From Mytilus galloprovincialis (lineage: Eukaryota > Mollusca > Bivalvia > Mytilida > Mytilidae): a stretch of DNA of 64,000 bases. This document shows, piece after piece, positions 11,395 through 22,865 of this stretch (positions are counted from its first letter, which is position 1; every line of letters begins with the position of its first letter). Under the pieces are notes generated by a model that worked only from the letters and a program-made list of their open reading frames with translations, did no database searches and was not told where the DNA came from. The translations under genes and the position numbers were made by a program. The stretch lies in assembly GCF_965363235.1 (NCBI RefSeq), contig NC_134845.1, forward strand, positions 61,595,261-61,659,260, read 5' to 3'.

Positions 11395-14300
11395 CTCCCT
11401 GTTGAGGGTGTTACATCATTGCTAGGAAATGATCTAGCTAGGAACAAAGTGGTTGCTGAACCAATTGTTACCAGTGAACCAGTGGTGGATGTTAAATCAC
11501 CTGAAGATGATGCTGAATTGTATCCAGCTTGTGTTGTTACTAGGGCGATGGCTAGAAAACAACAAGATGAGAATTTGCAAGAAGACCAGTTTGATTACAT
11601 GGACCTTTCTGACACTTTCCTAGCTGACATTGAAGGTCCTGGTAGCTCAGAAAAGGCCATAATAAGACCACCTAGTGTTTACAAGAATGTTATTATGCCA
11701 TGGCCATTCATTAGACCGAAAGAATTTATTCGAAGAACAACATAAAGACCCTGAGGTTCTTCAGCTCAACCAGCGGGCTCAACCACAGGAGGAAGCAGAC
11801 AAAGTGGCCGAATGCTATTACCATCAGGACGGCATTTTAATGAGGAAGTGGAGGCCTCCTGATGTTACCCCAGAGGAGGAATGGAGAGTGGTATACCAAG
11901 TGGTGGTGCCTAAAGTTTATAGGCAAGAAATTATTGGTCTTGCCCATGACACCCCCTTGGCTGGACACTTAGGTATAAGGAAGACTTGCCTTAAGATCTT
12001 GCAGCATTTCTACTGGCCCAGACTTCGAAATGATGTCGCAGAATACTGCAAATCATGCCATATATGCCAGGTTGTTGGTAAGCCTAACCAGAAAATACCA
12101 CCAGCACCACATCTGCCTATTCCAGCCTTTGACGAACCTTTCAGCAGAGTTCTATTTGACTGCGTTGGACCTTTACCAAAGACCAAAACTGGAAATTCGT
12201 ATTTATTGACAATCATGTGTACATCCACACGCGCTTTCCTGAGGCTATTCCGCTAAGAAATATCAGGACCCCTACTATTGTCAAAGCTCTTATCAAATTT
12301 TTCACGTTAGTAGGACTTCCTTAGTCTATACAGTCCGACCAGGGATCAAATTTCATGTCAGGTCTATTTCAGCAAGTCGTATACCAGTTAGGGATTGCTC
12401 AGTATAGATCAAGTGCGTACCATCCAGAATCTCAAGGTGCCTTAGAACGTTTTCATCAAACATTGAAGAACATGATTAGAACTTTTTGTCTTCAATTTGA
12501 CAGAGACTGGGATGATGGAGTTCACTTTCTACTTTTTGCAGTTCGAGAGGCTGTTCAAGAATCCCTTGGATTTAGTCCCTTTGAGTTTGTATTTGGCCAT
12601 ACTGTAAGGGGACCGTTAAAATTGATTAAGAAAAAGTGGCTAACTGAACATACTGACCTGAATCTTTTAGACTATGTATCTAGATTTAAAGAAAAATTGT
12701 ATACTGCTTGTCAAATTGCTCAGAAAAACTTAAAAAATGTACAGAACAAGATGAAAATATGGTATGATAAAGATGCAAGGGATAGAGTTTTTGAGCCTGG
12801 TGATAGGGTACTTGTATTTTTGCCAGTCCTTGGACATCCTTTACAGGCTAAATGTTGTGGTCCTTATACGATAGAGAGTAAAATCAATGATTTGAATTAT
12901 ATTGTAAAAACTCCAAGTCGGCGCAAACAAAATAGAGTGTGTCATATTAATATGTTAGAACCATACTTTGAGCGTACTAATGAATGTGAGAGTAAACCAA
13001 TTGCCACTTTAGGCATGGTTAAATTTGAGAACAATCATGACAAACCATATGTAATTGAACCACCTTTTAGTTCTAAAACTATGGAAGAGACGGTTAGATT
13101 GAAAAATTCAGAAATTTTGTCAAATTTAGACTCAAAACTTGCACATCTGTCTTTTGATCGTAGAGAAGAAATAAAAACTTTGGTATTTTCTTTTAAAAAT
13201 CTTTTTCCAGATGTGCCAAACAAAACCACTGCTGTTTGTCATGATGTTGAGGTAGGAGATTCTTCTCCAATTAAGCAACATCCTTACCGGCTTAATCCAT
13301 TCAAACTTGAAGCTATGAGAAAAGAAATTAAATATATGCTTGACAATGATATTATTGAGCCGAGTAACAGTGAATGAAGCTCTCCTTGTCTCCTTGTGCC
13401 AAAACCAGATAAAACCTTTCGTTTCGTGACTGATTTCAGAAAAGTAAATTCAGTCTCAAAATCTGATTCCTATCCGATTCCAAGGATAGACGATTGTATT
13501 GACAACATTGGTCAAGCAAAATTTGTGAGCAAATTTGATTTGTTGAAAGGTTATTGGCAAGTTCTATTGACACAGAGAGCTCGTGAAATATCAGCTTTTG
13601 TTACACCAGATGGTTTATTTCAATATACTGTAATGCCGTTTGGCATGAAAAGTGCACCAGCTACATTTCAAAGAATGATCAATAATGTTATAAAAGATTT
13701 AAACTGTTGTTATGCTTATATTGATGATCTAATTGTATGTAGCGATAGCTGGGAACAGCATTTAACACATTTGTATGATACTTTTGATAGATTGTCAAAA
13801 TCAAATTTGACTGTTAATCTTGGTAAAACTGAATTTTGTCAGGCCACTGTTGATTATTTAGGGCATACAGTTGGCCAAGGTCAAGTGAAACCTATTATGG
13901 CTAAAGTGGAAGCTATTTCCAAATTTCCTCCTCCTACAAAAAGAAAACAACTTATGAGATATTTAGGCATGATTGGATTTTACAGAAAATTTTGTTCAAA
14001 TTTTGCTACTGTGGTTCAACCACTGACTCATCTTTTACGAAAAGATTCTAAATTTATCTGGAGTGAAAATTGTCAAAACACTTTTGAAAATAGCAAATCA
14101 CTTTTAATTAATAGTCCAGTTCTGATTACTCCAGACTTTGAAAAACAATTTAAACTTGCCGTTGATGCAAGCGATGTAGGAATTGGAGCTGTTTTATACC
14201 AAGAGACAGATGATAATGTTGAGAAACCTATATCATATTTTTCCAAGAAATTAGATAAACATCAGAAAAATTATTCAACTATTGAAACTGAGTGTTTTGC

Positions 14301-14588
14301 AATGTTGTCAGCACTTTGATGTATATTTGAATCCCACTGTATATCCTATTCTTGTTTGTACTGATCATAATCCTCTCACCTTCATACATAAAATGAGAAA
14401 CAAGAATCAGAGGTTGACTAGGTGGAGTTTGTTGTTACAGGAATATGATGTAATTGTAAAACATATTAAGGGTAAAGATAATGTAATAGCAGATGCTTTA
14501 TCTAGAGCTTATTAAAACACTTTGTATATACTATGTATTTTTGTTCATATTATTCATGCTAAGTTTTTGTTACACTAAAACTTCTTTT

Positions 14589-14599
14589 AAGGGGGGAGG
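14589..14599 (+). promoter_or_regulatory. Polypurine tract of the LTR element
   Basis: AAGGGGGGAGG lies immediately before the 3' LTR, the expected place for the plus-strand primer. Confidence 0.85.
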
Positions 14600-15203
14600 T
14601 GTTATGATATTGTAATTATTGTATTTATCTATGTTGGCCTGATTTGTATTGTGTGGCCTGATAGTTGTTTACAGAATAAATTTAGAATTGTGCAGTTTAG
14701 AAATCTCTGGAACAATTACAGAATGATTGGAACTTTCCAGAATGATCCTAATAAAAGATGCCTTATATAAACTTCTACATTTTACTAGAAACTTCTGTTG
14801 TAACTTTCTAGGATGTTCCATTATAGACTGTTCTAGAATCTTCCATGACAAATATATATAAACAGACACTAAAGTTAAACTCACTCTAGGACTTACTCTT
14901 GGACTTGGACTTAGACATCGATACCCATTAACATTCACAGCATTTGGATTGACACTTTTATTCTACAAACAACATCATACTGGATTGTGACCTTAATAGT
15001 GAACGTAATATTCAGATTAGATTCAAAAAGATATCCGGATACAGATAAAGATAAAAGATTGAACTCATATTTTGACAGTTAAGTTGACAGTAATATTTGT
15101 GTAATACTTCTTGTAAACTTTTGTATAATAAATATTGTTAAATTTTATTATTGATTTGTGTCTTTTGTTGGCTACAATTTAAAGGTGATTTCTGGCCGTA
15201 ACA
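14600..15203 (+). repeat. 3' LTR of the Gmr1-like element
   Basis: Same start, end and length as the 5' LTR with only scattered substitutions. The target copy AATG follows directly and then LINE sequence resumes. Confidence 0.9.
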
Positions 15204-15616
15204 AATGGAACAGGCTTCCACAAGACGTTAGATGTAATCCATCAAAATTTACACTTAAAAATTACATAAATCGAGATACTAAGAAAGTCCCTACATATTA
15301 TAATACTGGTTGTAGAAAAGGCCAAATACTTCACGCCAGACTCCGGTTGAACTGCAGTGGCTTAAATGAACACCTTTTCCAGAAAAAAATTGTTCTTTCA
15401 AGCCTGTGTAAATGTGGGCAAGTTGAGAGCAGCAAACATTATTTGCTAGAATGTCATAAATATAGACTCATCAGGGCACAAACCATTTCTACACTACCAA
15501 TAAATAATGTACAAACATTAGTATCAGGTAGTGAACTCATCAGTGATGAGGAAAACGAAAATATTTTTAAAGTTGTACAAAGATTTATTTTAGAAACAGG
15601 GAGATTTGGTCCATAA
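15204..15616 (+). mobile_element. LINE, C-terminal part after the LTR insertion
   Basis: The LINE frame resumes at the target site: reading through a single AATG gives IREWNRLPQDVR, which continues into LKNYIN. It ends with a Cys/His cluster (C-x-CG...HYLLECHKY) typical of LINE C-termini, and a stop at 15614-15616. It belongs with 9430-10767 as one element. The 3' UTR probably continues for some hundred bases, but no clear poly(A) or simple-repeat tail marks its end. Confidence 0.8.
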
Positions 15617-17050
15617 CAATTATCTTTATGTCGATGTCGATTTAGTATTGAAACTTTGATTTAATGTTACCTTTTTTCGAAACATTTACACATTTCTCAG
15701 ATACATGAACCATAATTATAATAAAAAGAGTTGATCCCATTTTTCGATCAAACTGACTTCTGAGTAACTGGCAAACCACAGAATAAACATGTCAAATGTG
15801 AATTGAAAATTATATTATACGAGTTTCTTATATACTATGTTCCTAATTTTGTCATTTTTTCTTAAGGGAGACGGATTTATATAAGTTTTTCTTGTTTCCG
15901 AATCCCTGTATTTATATTGTATATTTATATTTCATGCACTTTTTGAATGAATATTGTTCAAACTAAAAGAAGGTGCATTATTTACAGCATGCATAAAATA
16001 CTTCGTTTTCATACATTTTAGAAACCAGTTTTATGGGAAAGACGGCTTCAAGCCGTCAATACCCTATGGGGTTGGCCTGATTTTTATCCTCTCACGTCGT
16101 TCATTTTGTTTTTATAGTTTGGAAAACCCCCCAAAAATCTTACTGAGATTGATGAGAAGGAGACACAAAAATGAATACATTCAATTGATATACTTTTTAC
16201 ACATTTCCTTTCTATTTCTTGTGAAATTGTCGTATTTTGAGCTCTCCCTTACACTATTTACGTTTCTTTTACGATCCGGAAAAATCTAATTTCGAAATAT
16301 TCTAAATATATCCAACCTACATTGTAATGACGTCAGTGATGAAATGCCACACTACTCAGAAGCAGGGATATCCTTTACTGATTATTAAAATCATTCTCAG
16401 AATTCGTGTACTAAAATTAAAATGGGTATTTATTTACTATAAACATAATTATGTTTGCTGTAGATGATTCACAGCTCAATATGATGCAATGCTTTTAACA
16501 TTTTTAGGTCAACTGATATAATTACTCGGGATACATGAGATTGGTGAGAGAAACGTCAGTTTTCATTCTTTCTGTAAAAGTCTGTTTTGAGAATCTTCCT
16601 CAGATAAAGGAGCACCTCAATTGAGTAATTATCCACTAAAATAAAAGTAAATGTATCTGAACACTTTAAATGTGACATCTAGTATATGATAAGAAGTCTT
16701 CCATTTGAACAAAATGTTGTGTACCAACTTGATCATTGTAATGTTGAAAAATATAAGAAATTTAAAATGTTTCATTTTGTAGTTTAAACCTATTTATTCA
16801 TGAAAATTACAAATATATCAGAATGTGGAATCTGGAAACCAGCTTCACACAGATATATCAATTATATTGGTTTTTAGTGGAAAAAGACTTCAAGTGTTCT
16901 GAAGGCCTATGGTACCGACTTTAAAATCATTGAACCTCCGTCTGCCGCATGCGTTTTTGTGTATTACAATTTCATAACAACATCTGATTCCTGACACCGA
17001 TTTTTACACATGATTAAGAATCTGAGTCGTTTAATTTGTAAATTAGAATT
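15617..17050. other. Non-coding stretch with a perfect hairpin at 16041-16057
   Basis: No gene or splice pattern is seen. GACGGCTTCAAGCCGTC (16041-16057) is an 8-bp-stem palindrome and may mark part of a repeat. The remainder is AT-rich without obvious structure. Confidence 0.4.
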
Positions 17051-17051
17051 A

Positions 17052-18016
17052 AACAAGAATGTGTCCAAAGTACACGGATGCCCCACTCGCACTATCCTTT
17101 ACCATGTCCCATGGACCGTTAAATTGGGTAATAATCTAATTTGGCATTAAAATTAAAAAGATTATACTATAGGGAACATATGTACTAAGTTTCAAGTTGA
17201 TTGGACTTCAATTTTATCAAAAACTACCTTGACCAAAAACTTAAACCTGAAATTCCCACTTTCATTTTCTATGTTTAGTGGACCGTGAAATTGGGGTCAA
17301 AAGTGTAATTTGGCTTTAAAATTAAAATGATCATATCATAAGCAACAAGTTTACTAAGTTTTAAGTTGATTGGACTTCAGCTTCATCAAAAACTACCTTG
17401 ACCAAAAACTTTAACCTGAAACTCCCACGTTCATTTTCTATGTTCAGTGGACCGTGAAATTGGGCTCAAAAGTCTAATTTGGCTTAAAATTAGAAAGATC
17501 ATATCATAAGCAACAAGTGTACTAAGTTTCAAGTTGATTGAACTTCAGCTTCATCAAAAACTAACTTGACCAAAAACTTTAACCTGAAACTCCCACTTTC
17601 ATTTTCTATGTTCAGTGGACCGTGAAATTGGAGTCAAAAGTCTAATTTGGCTTTAAAATTAGAAAGATCATATCATAAGCAACAAGTGAACTAATTTTCA
17701 AGTTGATTGCACTTCAGCTTCATCAAAAACTACCTTGACCAAAAACTTAAACCTAAAATTCCCACTTTCATTTTCTATGTTCAGTGGAGCGTCAAATTGG
17801 GATCAAAAGTCTAATTTAGCTGAAAAATTAAAAATATCATATCATAAGCAACAAGTGTACTTAGTTTCAAGTTGATTGGACTTCAGCTTCATCGAAAACT
17901 ACCTTGACCAAAAACTTTAACCTGAACGGACGAACGGAAGAACGGACGCACAGACGGACGGAGCCACAGACCAGAAAACATAATGCCCCTCTACTATCGT
18001 AGGTGGGGCATAAAAA
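17052..18016 (+). mobile_element. Pearl/Helentron-like element with five core repeats
   Basis: A left flank (AAGAATGTGTCC, then GATGCCCCACTCG) leads into about five tandem core repeats of 167-170 bp; the motif GTGGACCGTGAAATTGG recurs near 17279, 17446, 17612 and 17785. A CGGACGAACGG-type microsatellite follows (about 17932-17965). The element then ends in a hairpin made by ATGCCCC and GGGGCAT around CTACTATCGTAG. Left flank, core repeats, microsatellite and right hairpin is the architecture of bivalve pearl elements. Non-autonomous and non-coding. Confidence 0.8.
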
Positions 18017-18722
18017 CCATCACTATCGTAAATCTGTACCCTTTTATTTATGTAAATTATTAGATTTCATCTCATCTGCATGAACTATTTGTTTACTTGT
18101 TACCGGATGTTTTTACAGTAGATATTTGTAGTACGCATGCGTGAATTCGGTATCGGGACAACTCGCCCTGTTTACATGTTCGACCTTGGTCTGTTCGTCC
18201 TGAGTTCTTTTGCCCGTATAGAACGTTCGCCCTGTGTTCATTCTCTTTACTCTTATCAAGGACATTTTATAATACGTCCTTGCATTTATTAAAAAAATAT
18301 AAATATTAAGGGTATCGTTAAAAAAACTCTTAAACACGAATCGATTTAGTGAAAATCATCTGTTTTTTATTTTGTTCCCAAAGTAAGACAATCGTTTCAG
18401 CCAATCAAATTCTGTGTTTCTCATTAATAAGCCAATCAAAAACGTTTTCTCTGAAGATTATTCAAACATGCTAGATTTTGGACTTGTGTTGTTTTCAAAT
18501 CGTGAACATGGCATGTGAATTTTCATCTGCAAGCAGGTTCTTACACAGCTTAAGGATAAAAGCATGGCTGATTGTCAAAATTCAATGATGCAGTACTACC
18601 ATAAAGATAATAAATAGTACTTTTTTCACTAATTTATGGACATAATACTTGTTGTAACATATTTTATTTTTGTATTCAATTGAATCATTTAAAGGACAAT
18701 GTACTATTCTTTTTTTTGAAAA
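18017..18722. other. Non-coding stretch
   Basis: AT-rich, with no ORF supported by homology or splice sites. I see nothing in it. Confidence 0.4.
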
Positions 18723-19126
18723 GGACCAACAAACAGGTTGGGCCCCCGCTCCGGACCCCCCCCCCCTTTTCCCATTATGAGTGGTGTCCCTTAAATGAGG
18801 AACTGTCCCTAAAACAAGGGGTTATTTCACTGTTGAAAAAAAATGTTAAGATTTTTAACTCAAAAGTGGAAAAATTCATTATATTTGGAACAACTTTTCT
18901 AAATGAGGGGTCAAATTGATAAAGAAGATATAAGTTTAGAAACATCACAAAATTCTTTTGACATGTTTTGACCATTTAGTACTTGATAGATGCATAGTTC
19001 CAAGGGAAAAGTTTCATCAATTAATATGAATATAGAGGTGCTCATTTTTTACAGTGGTTTGTAATGTTCTTCCAATGAGGGTTACTCCTCATTTGAAGTG
19101 TTGTTCCCAACCTGTTAAAGGTCCAG
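18723..19126. mobile_element. Small inverted-repeat element (MITE-like), about 404 bp
   Basis: The ends are imperfect inverted repeats: GGACC and AACAGGTTGGG on the left, CCCAACCTGTT and GGTCC on the right. A C-rich run follows the left end, and the interior repeats motifs like AAATGAGG. I could not find a convincing target duplication. The ORF inside is not taken as a gene. Confidence 0.5.
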
Positions 19127-19800
19127 TTTTGTGCATAATTCAAAATTGGAAATTTCAACAAGCATCTAATATTATTACACAAGAAAATAGTTAAGGTCAC
19201 TACATTCGGGAAAATGTTGGTGTATTAAGAGTAAGGGAAGACAATCGTTCGATAGCAGTACATTTGTATTTCTATACAAGGAAGTCCACATACACTAAAA
19301 TACTTATCAATTCAATTTCAGTTATAACATGTAAGTTATCAATTTTGTGCTCCTACGAGTAACTCTAGTTGGATTTCTGCTAGAAAAATATCTAAGATAG
19401 AATCATTTAAAATTCTATTCTTTTCAGAAAAACAACTGAGTGTGCTTGAAAAAATTTATCAGGAAAGGTCTATTTGATTTTGATAAGTCTTAGCTAGAAC
19501 TGCAAGTTATTTTATACTTCTTTGGGTAAAAATTGATTGAAATTCAATCAAAACGCTATTGTCCCTGGTTTGAGAGCCCTAACAACATAGTGCAGTGTGG
19601 GGGAACATTCGTCAAATCCAATCATTGTCTATTCCAAAAAAAAATAATAATGATATATATCTAGATATTCAGGTTGCAAAATGATCCAATCTAGATAATT
19701 AATTTGCAAAATTATATGATCTGCATGTGTATGCCCATACTTGTCAAGAAAAAACACTATTTTGTGAAGTTGTGAACGGTGTACAAATCAAATGTTAAAG
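19127..19800. other. Non-coding stretch
   Basis: No gene, repeat boundary or splice structure recognised. Confidence 0.35.
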
Positions 19801-19819
19801 TTCTTTTGACTAATACAGC

Positions 19820-20110
19820 AATATAATTTATTTTGGATGTAATACATCATTTGAATGGATGAAAGTGTCTGTCTAACATCTCATAAACATAATTATGTCA
19901 TGTGACTGTGACGTCACCAACCTTTTTTCATGATTTACCACGCCTTAAAATGATTTTGTTTCTGTCTATTCGAAACAATATCAAATATGTGGTGCACACA
20001 TTAAAAATAACCCGCTACGCCGGTAATTCAGTGTGCACCACATTTGTTATGTTATTTTTTTCATAGACAGAAAAAAATGTTACAGTCAATCTATAAATGA
20101 CGCCCAAAAT
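19820..20110 (+). repeat. Dispersed repeat (TCATGTGACTGTGACGTCA family)
   Basis: The core ATGTCATGTGACTGTGACGTCA, then a TGATTTAC block, GTGGTGCACAC and a later GTGTGCACCAC, is matched in reverse at 31570-31860 and more loosely at 61230-61400. The two GTGCACAC blocks (about 19990 and 20032) are inverted relative to each other. Family unknown. Confidence 0.55.
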
Positions 20111-20261
20111 TATCACTCCATTTCTAGATATTGCCTTTTTTTCGTAAAATTTACTGAAAAATTTAAGTTTTGATTTCAAGTTCAAATTTCAAAATAAAAG
20201 TTACAAGTATTTAGATTTTTTTTCACTTTCTTCAAAAAATAAATATATATTTTATTTACAG

Positions 20262-20297
20262 GAATCCATTCTATGACAATTACTTTGAAAGAAATAA
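20262..20297 (+). CDS. Small internal exon of an unidentified gene
   Basis: A 36-nt open stretch lies between a good acceptor (TTTTATTTACAG) and a perfect donor (GTAAGT). In the frame that fits the next exon it reads NPFYDNYFERN, with one leading and two trailing bases in split codons. It joins the exon at 21182 in phase (AA plus C gives Asn). Upstream exons were not found; they may lie beyond the repeats to the left, or this may be a gene fragment. The Tyr-rich character recalls low-complexity tails of RNA-binding proteins, but that is a weak guess. Confidence 0.4.
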
Positions 20298-20596
20298 GTA
20301 AGTTTATTGTTTTCCTATTTTTAGTTAATTTTTTTAAGTCATTGGTTTAGACCTTATATATTTGTTTTAGGTGATCCATCTGGTCATGTGATGGTTCACA
20401 TTAAGTCAGGTTCAATAGAAATTTTAAGTCATCTAAGAAAATACATGTGATACAGGTATTTGTAATGATTCATATTGAAAGTATAGTATTATAAATATAG
20501 ACATAATTCTCTAGTGATGTCAAAGTCTTCTTAATTCAGTCAAGAATTCACTGCCTGAAAATTATAAAAAAAAATATTATTAAGTAAGTGATCATG

Positions 20597-20910
20597 TTAT
20601 CACCAGCCCAGTAGTAGTCACCACTTTGGTGTTGACATGAATATCAATTATATGGTCATTTTTATAAATTTCCTGTTAAAAAACTTTGTTTTTTTGAAGA
20701 AAAAAAAACTAAGGATGTTCTTATCCCAGGTATATATTACCTTAGCTGTACAGGTATTTTTGGGAATTTTGGGTCGTCGATGCTTTTCAATTTTGTACTT
20801 GTTTTGCTTTATAACTATTTTGATTTGAGCGTCACTGATGAGTTTATGTAGACGAAACGCGAGTATGGCGTATTCTAAAAATTATAATCCTGGTACCTTT
20901 GATAACTAGT
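20597..20910 (+). repeat. Hammerhead-ribozyme repeat unit (retrozyme-like)
   Basis: This unit starts TATCACCAGCCCAGTAG, runs through ATATCAATTATATGGTCATT, and ends with a hammerhead motif and AATCCTGGTACCTTTGATAAC. The same unit lies on the minus strand at 31046-31386. It sits inside the intron between the exons at 20262 and 21182. It has no coding capacity. Confidence 0.7.
20827..20877 (+). ncRNA. Type I hammerhead ribozyme motif
   Basis: Core elements are all present in order: stem I strand GAGCGTCA, CTGATGA, stem II GTTT/AGAC, GAAA, a minimal stem III (ACGCGAGT), cleavage triplet GTA, and stem I partner TGGCGTAT, which pairs with GAGCGTCA using G-U pairs. Hammerheads with such a short stem III are known to cleave best as dimers. 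The GTA triplet fits the NUH rule but differs from GTC in the other copies. Confidence 0.7.
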
Positions 20911-21181
20911 ATCCTTGTTCATGAACATGAACTTTTGTATGAAAACAAGGAACTAACATGGAGTGTAATTTTATGTCGCTATTTGTCAGTTCTCCAGAGA
21001 AAATTCCATTAGACTATGTATTACTTTTCATACAGGCATGTCTTTAGTCATTTATTATTCTTTTAAATTTTACAACTTATATTGATTTTTAACATTATTT
21101 AATGGATTTAAGCTTTGTCAGATGGTTAGAAAATGCATTTTTATTTGATTTGACATGTTTTTCTATTTGTGAATCGTACAG

Positions 21182-21260
21182 CTACATGTATCCTATCCCA
21201 CCACCACCGATGGGAACCACTCCCATGTCGCTACCTAGAAGTCGCATTCCGGCACCATAA
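21182..21260 (+). CDS. Terminal exon of an unidentified gene (Pro-rich C-terminus)
   Basis: After an acceptor (GAATCGTACAG) the frame fixed by the upstream exon gives YMYPIPPPPMGTTPM and then SLPRSRIPAP, followed by TAA at 21258. A possible poly(A) signal (AATAAA) lies near 21408. Codon usage and the in-phase join to 20262-20297 support coding. The protein family is not recognised; a Tyr/Pro-rich tail as in lark/RBM4-type RNA-binding proteins is one speculative option. An antisense ORF over the same stretch is probably its shadow. Confidence 0.4.
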
Positions 21261-22059
21261 TTGAATGTCGTAGCGGGAGATAATGCGTGGATGTATGTGA
21301 TTAAGGAGAAAGACTTGATAGCGGATAATCGTGTACGTACGTGTGGATGAAAATGGAAAATGGATAAAAGTCGCAATTGTTGTAATATATCGCCTTTCAT
21401 GACATTAAATAAAATGTAATGATCTGTAATTATCGTGTTATCAGAACTTGTACACATCTTTAAAATGAAGTGTACATAGAAGACATTGATTACATTTTTG
21501 TGATTTGATATTGTCGCTATTTATTATCAGAATAAATTTGTCTCGAGATTCACTCTTGTTTTTTTATGTAATTATTTCGCTTTATACATGTTATAAGCTG
21601 ATTGTTACATGCTCTAAAACAGCAAAGTGTCAATATTGGTAGATAAATATTTTAGTTGTTCCATCGATAGGTGAAGAAATAATTTGCCAATAAGGTTTCC
21701 ATTGCAACTTTTGTGTAAGAAGGCCTTATTAGTTCTTAATGTTCCTATTCAAAATAGTAGAACTTATGATTTTTTCATCATTAGGTATTATGACTTTATG
21801 AGCACTATATTCTTCTAACCATGCTTTGCTGAATGATTAGGCTTTCTGTTTTGAAAGACGAATTCTAACGCTAAATGGCCATACATTAAATGTCATAGAT
21901 ACATTTAGGTAAGGTAATTGTCTTGGGCGTTTTACATTACAACATATTTTTTAAGTTTTTCTTGTTAAAGTGAAAGGTGTACGTAGCTAGCTATAAAACC
22001 AGCTTTAATCCAACATTTTCTACATAAGATAATGCATATACTAAGAGATAATTTCATCT
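21261..22059. other. Putative 3' UTR then non-coding stretch
   Basis: The first 150-200 bases would be the 3' UTR of the exon above. Beyond that nothing is recognised until the Penelope-like fragment. Confidence 0.35.
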
Positions 22060-22655
22060 TTCCAATTGTGAACTTTCCATTTCTAAGTAGTAACATTTCG
22101 GCAGCAGCTGAATACGGTGTATATATCTCTTAATTGATACGATATTCCCGTTCTTGCATTTCCTATCATGATTTTCTTAACAGAGGTTTGTTGCTCACAA
22201 ATAAGCTATTAAATCAAGAGTTTCAAATGGTGAAGTTGAAATCATCACTTCGTAAATTTTACGGACGCCATCATGAGTTTGTTGAACGTTATGGAATAAC
22301 CATTTCACAAATGATATAGAATATGTTCCTTACGTCGTAACTACAATCCCCTTCTCCTTCATGAATGTGACCTACCGAATTAGGCCATTTACCGGATTTG
22401 TTATCATATAAGCAACACGACGGGTGCCGAATGTGGAGCAGGATCTGCTTAACCTCCGGAGCACATGAGATCCCCCCTAGTTTTTGGTGGGATTCTTGTT
22501 GTTTTTTCGTTAGTTTATTATGTTGTGTCATGTGTACTATTGTTTGTCTGTTTGTCTTTTTCAATTTTAGTCATGGCGTTGTCAGTTTATTTTCGATTTA
22601 TGAGTTTGACTGTCCCTCAGGCTCTGGTATCTTTCGTCCCTCTTTTATAAGTAAA
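22060..22655 (+). mobile_element. Penelope-like (RT) retroelement, 3' end fragment
   Basis: Broken frames give SRSCISYHDFLNRGLLLTNK, then KLLNQEFQMVKLKSSLRKFYG and RHHEFVERYGITISQM, the C-terminal region of an RT protein family common in bivalves and corals. A 3' tail follows (ACACGACGGGTGCC, TTTTTGGTGGGATTC, TTATGTTGTGTCATG, GTTTGACTGTCCCT, ATCTTTCGTCCCTCTTT). The tail is the part that recurs next to the TRIM genes. Assignment to Penelope-like elements is from memory of similar proteins and uncertain. Confidence 0.6.
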
Positions 22656-22865
22656 AAAAATGAAAACAATTTTGACCTTACCACATATTATGGTAAATAA
22701 TGATATTAATTGACACAGAAATTACAATTAATGCAACGGGAATAATTGCAGAATAATTTTGAATATTTATTGTTTATCATACGTCACAAAATTGCATTCT
22801 CTTTTTTTTTTTCATATATTTGAGCAAAGAGATTTATGTACGTGATTATATACTGAATAGAAATA

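Larger units (their letters stand above)
10768..15203 (+). mobile_element. Ty3/Gypsy-type LTR retrotransposon with Gmr1-like gene order (broken copy)
   Basis: Two LTRs of 604 bp bracket an internal region of about 3.2 kb, and a 4-bp target duplication (AATG, 10764-10767 and 15204-15207) flanks it. Parts in order: tRNA-Pro-type primer site; a stretch like the end of the protease region (LLGNDLA); integrase with zinc-binding domain (HLGIRKT, CKSCHIC), core and a GPY/F-like tail (about 11,750-12,960); reverse transcriptase with YIDD (about 13,230-14,050); RNase H (about 14,050-14,510); polypurine tract. Integrase before RT is the reverse of ordinary Gypsy elements and matches the Gmr1 group. No gag is recognisable. 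The coding part is broken, with roughly four or five interruptions. The LTRs differ at only about 14 of 604 positions by eye, so the insertion looks fairly recent. It lies inside a LINE. Confidence 0.9.

Noticed and set aside
22398-22700. ORFs over the Penelope-like tail
   Set aside because: They lie in the 3' untranslated tail shared by many repeat copies and show no conserved protein.
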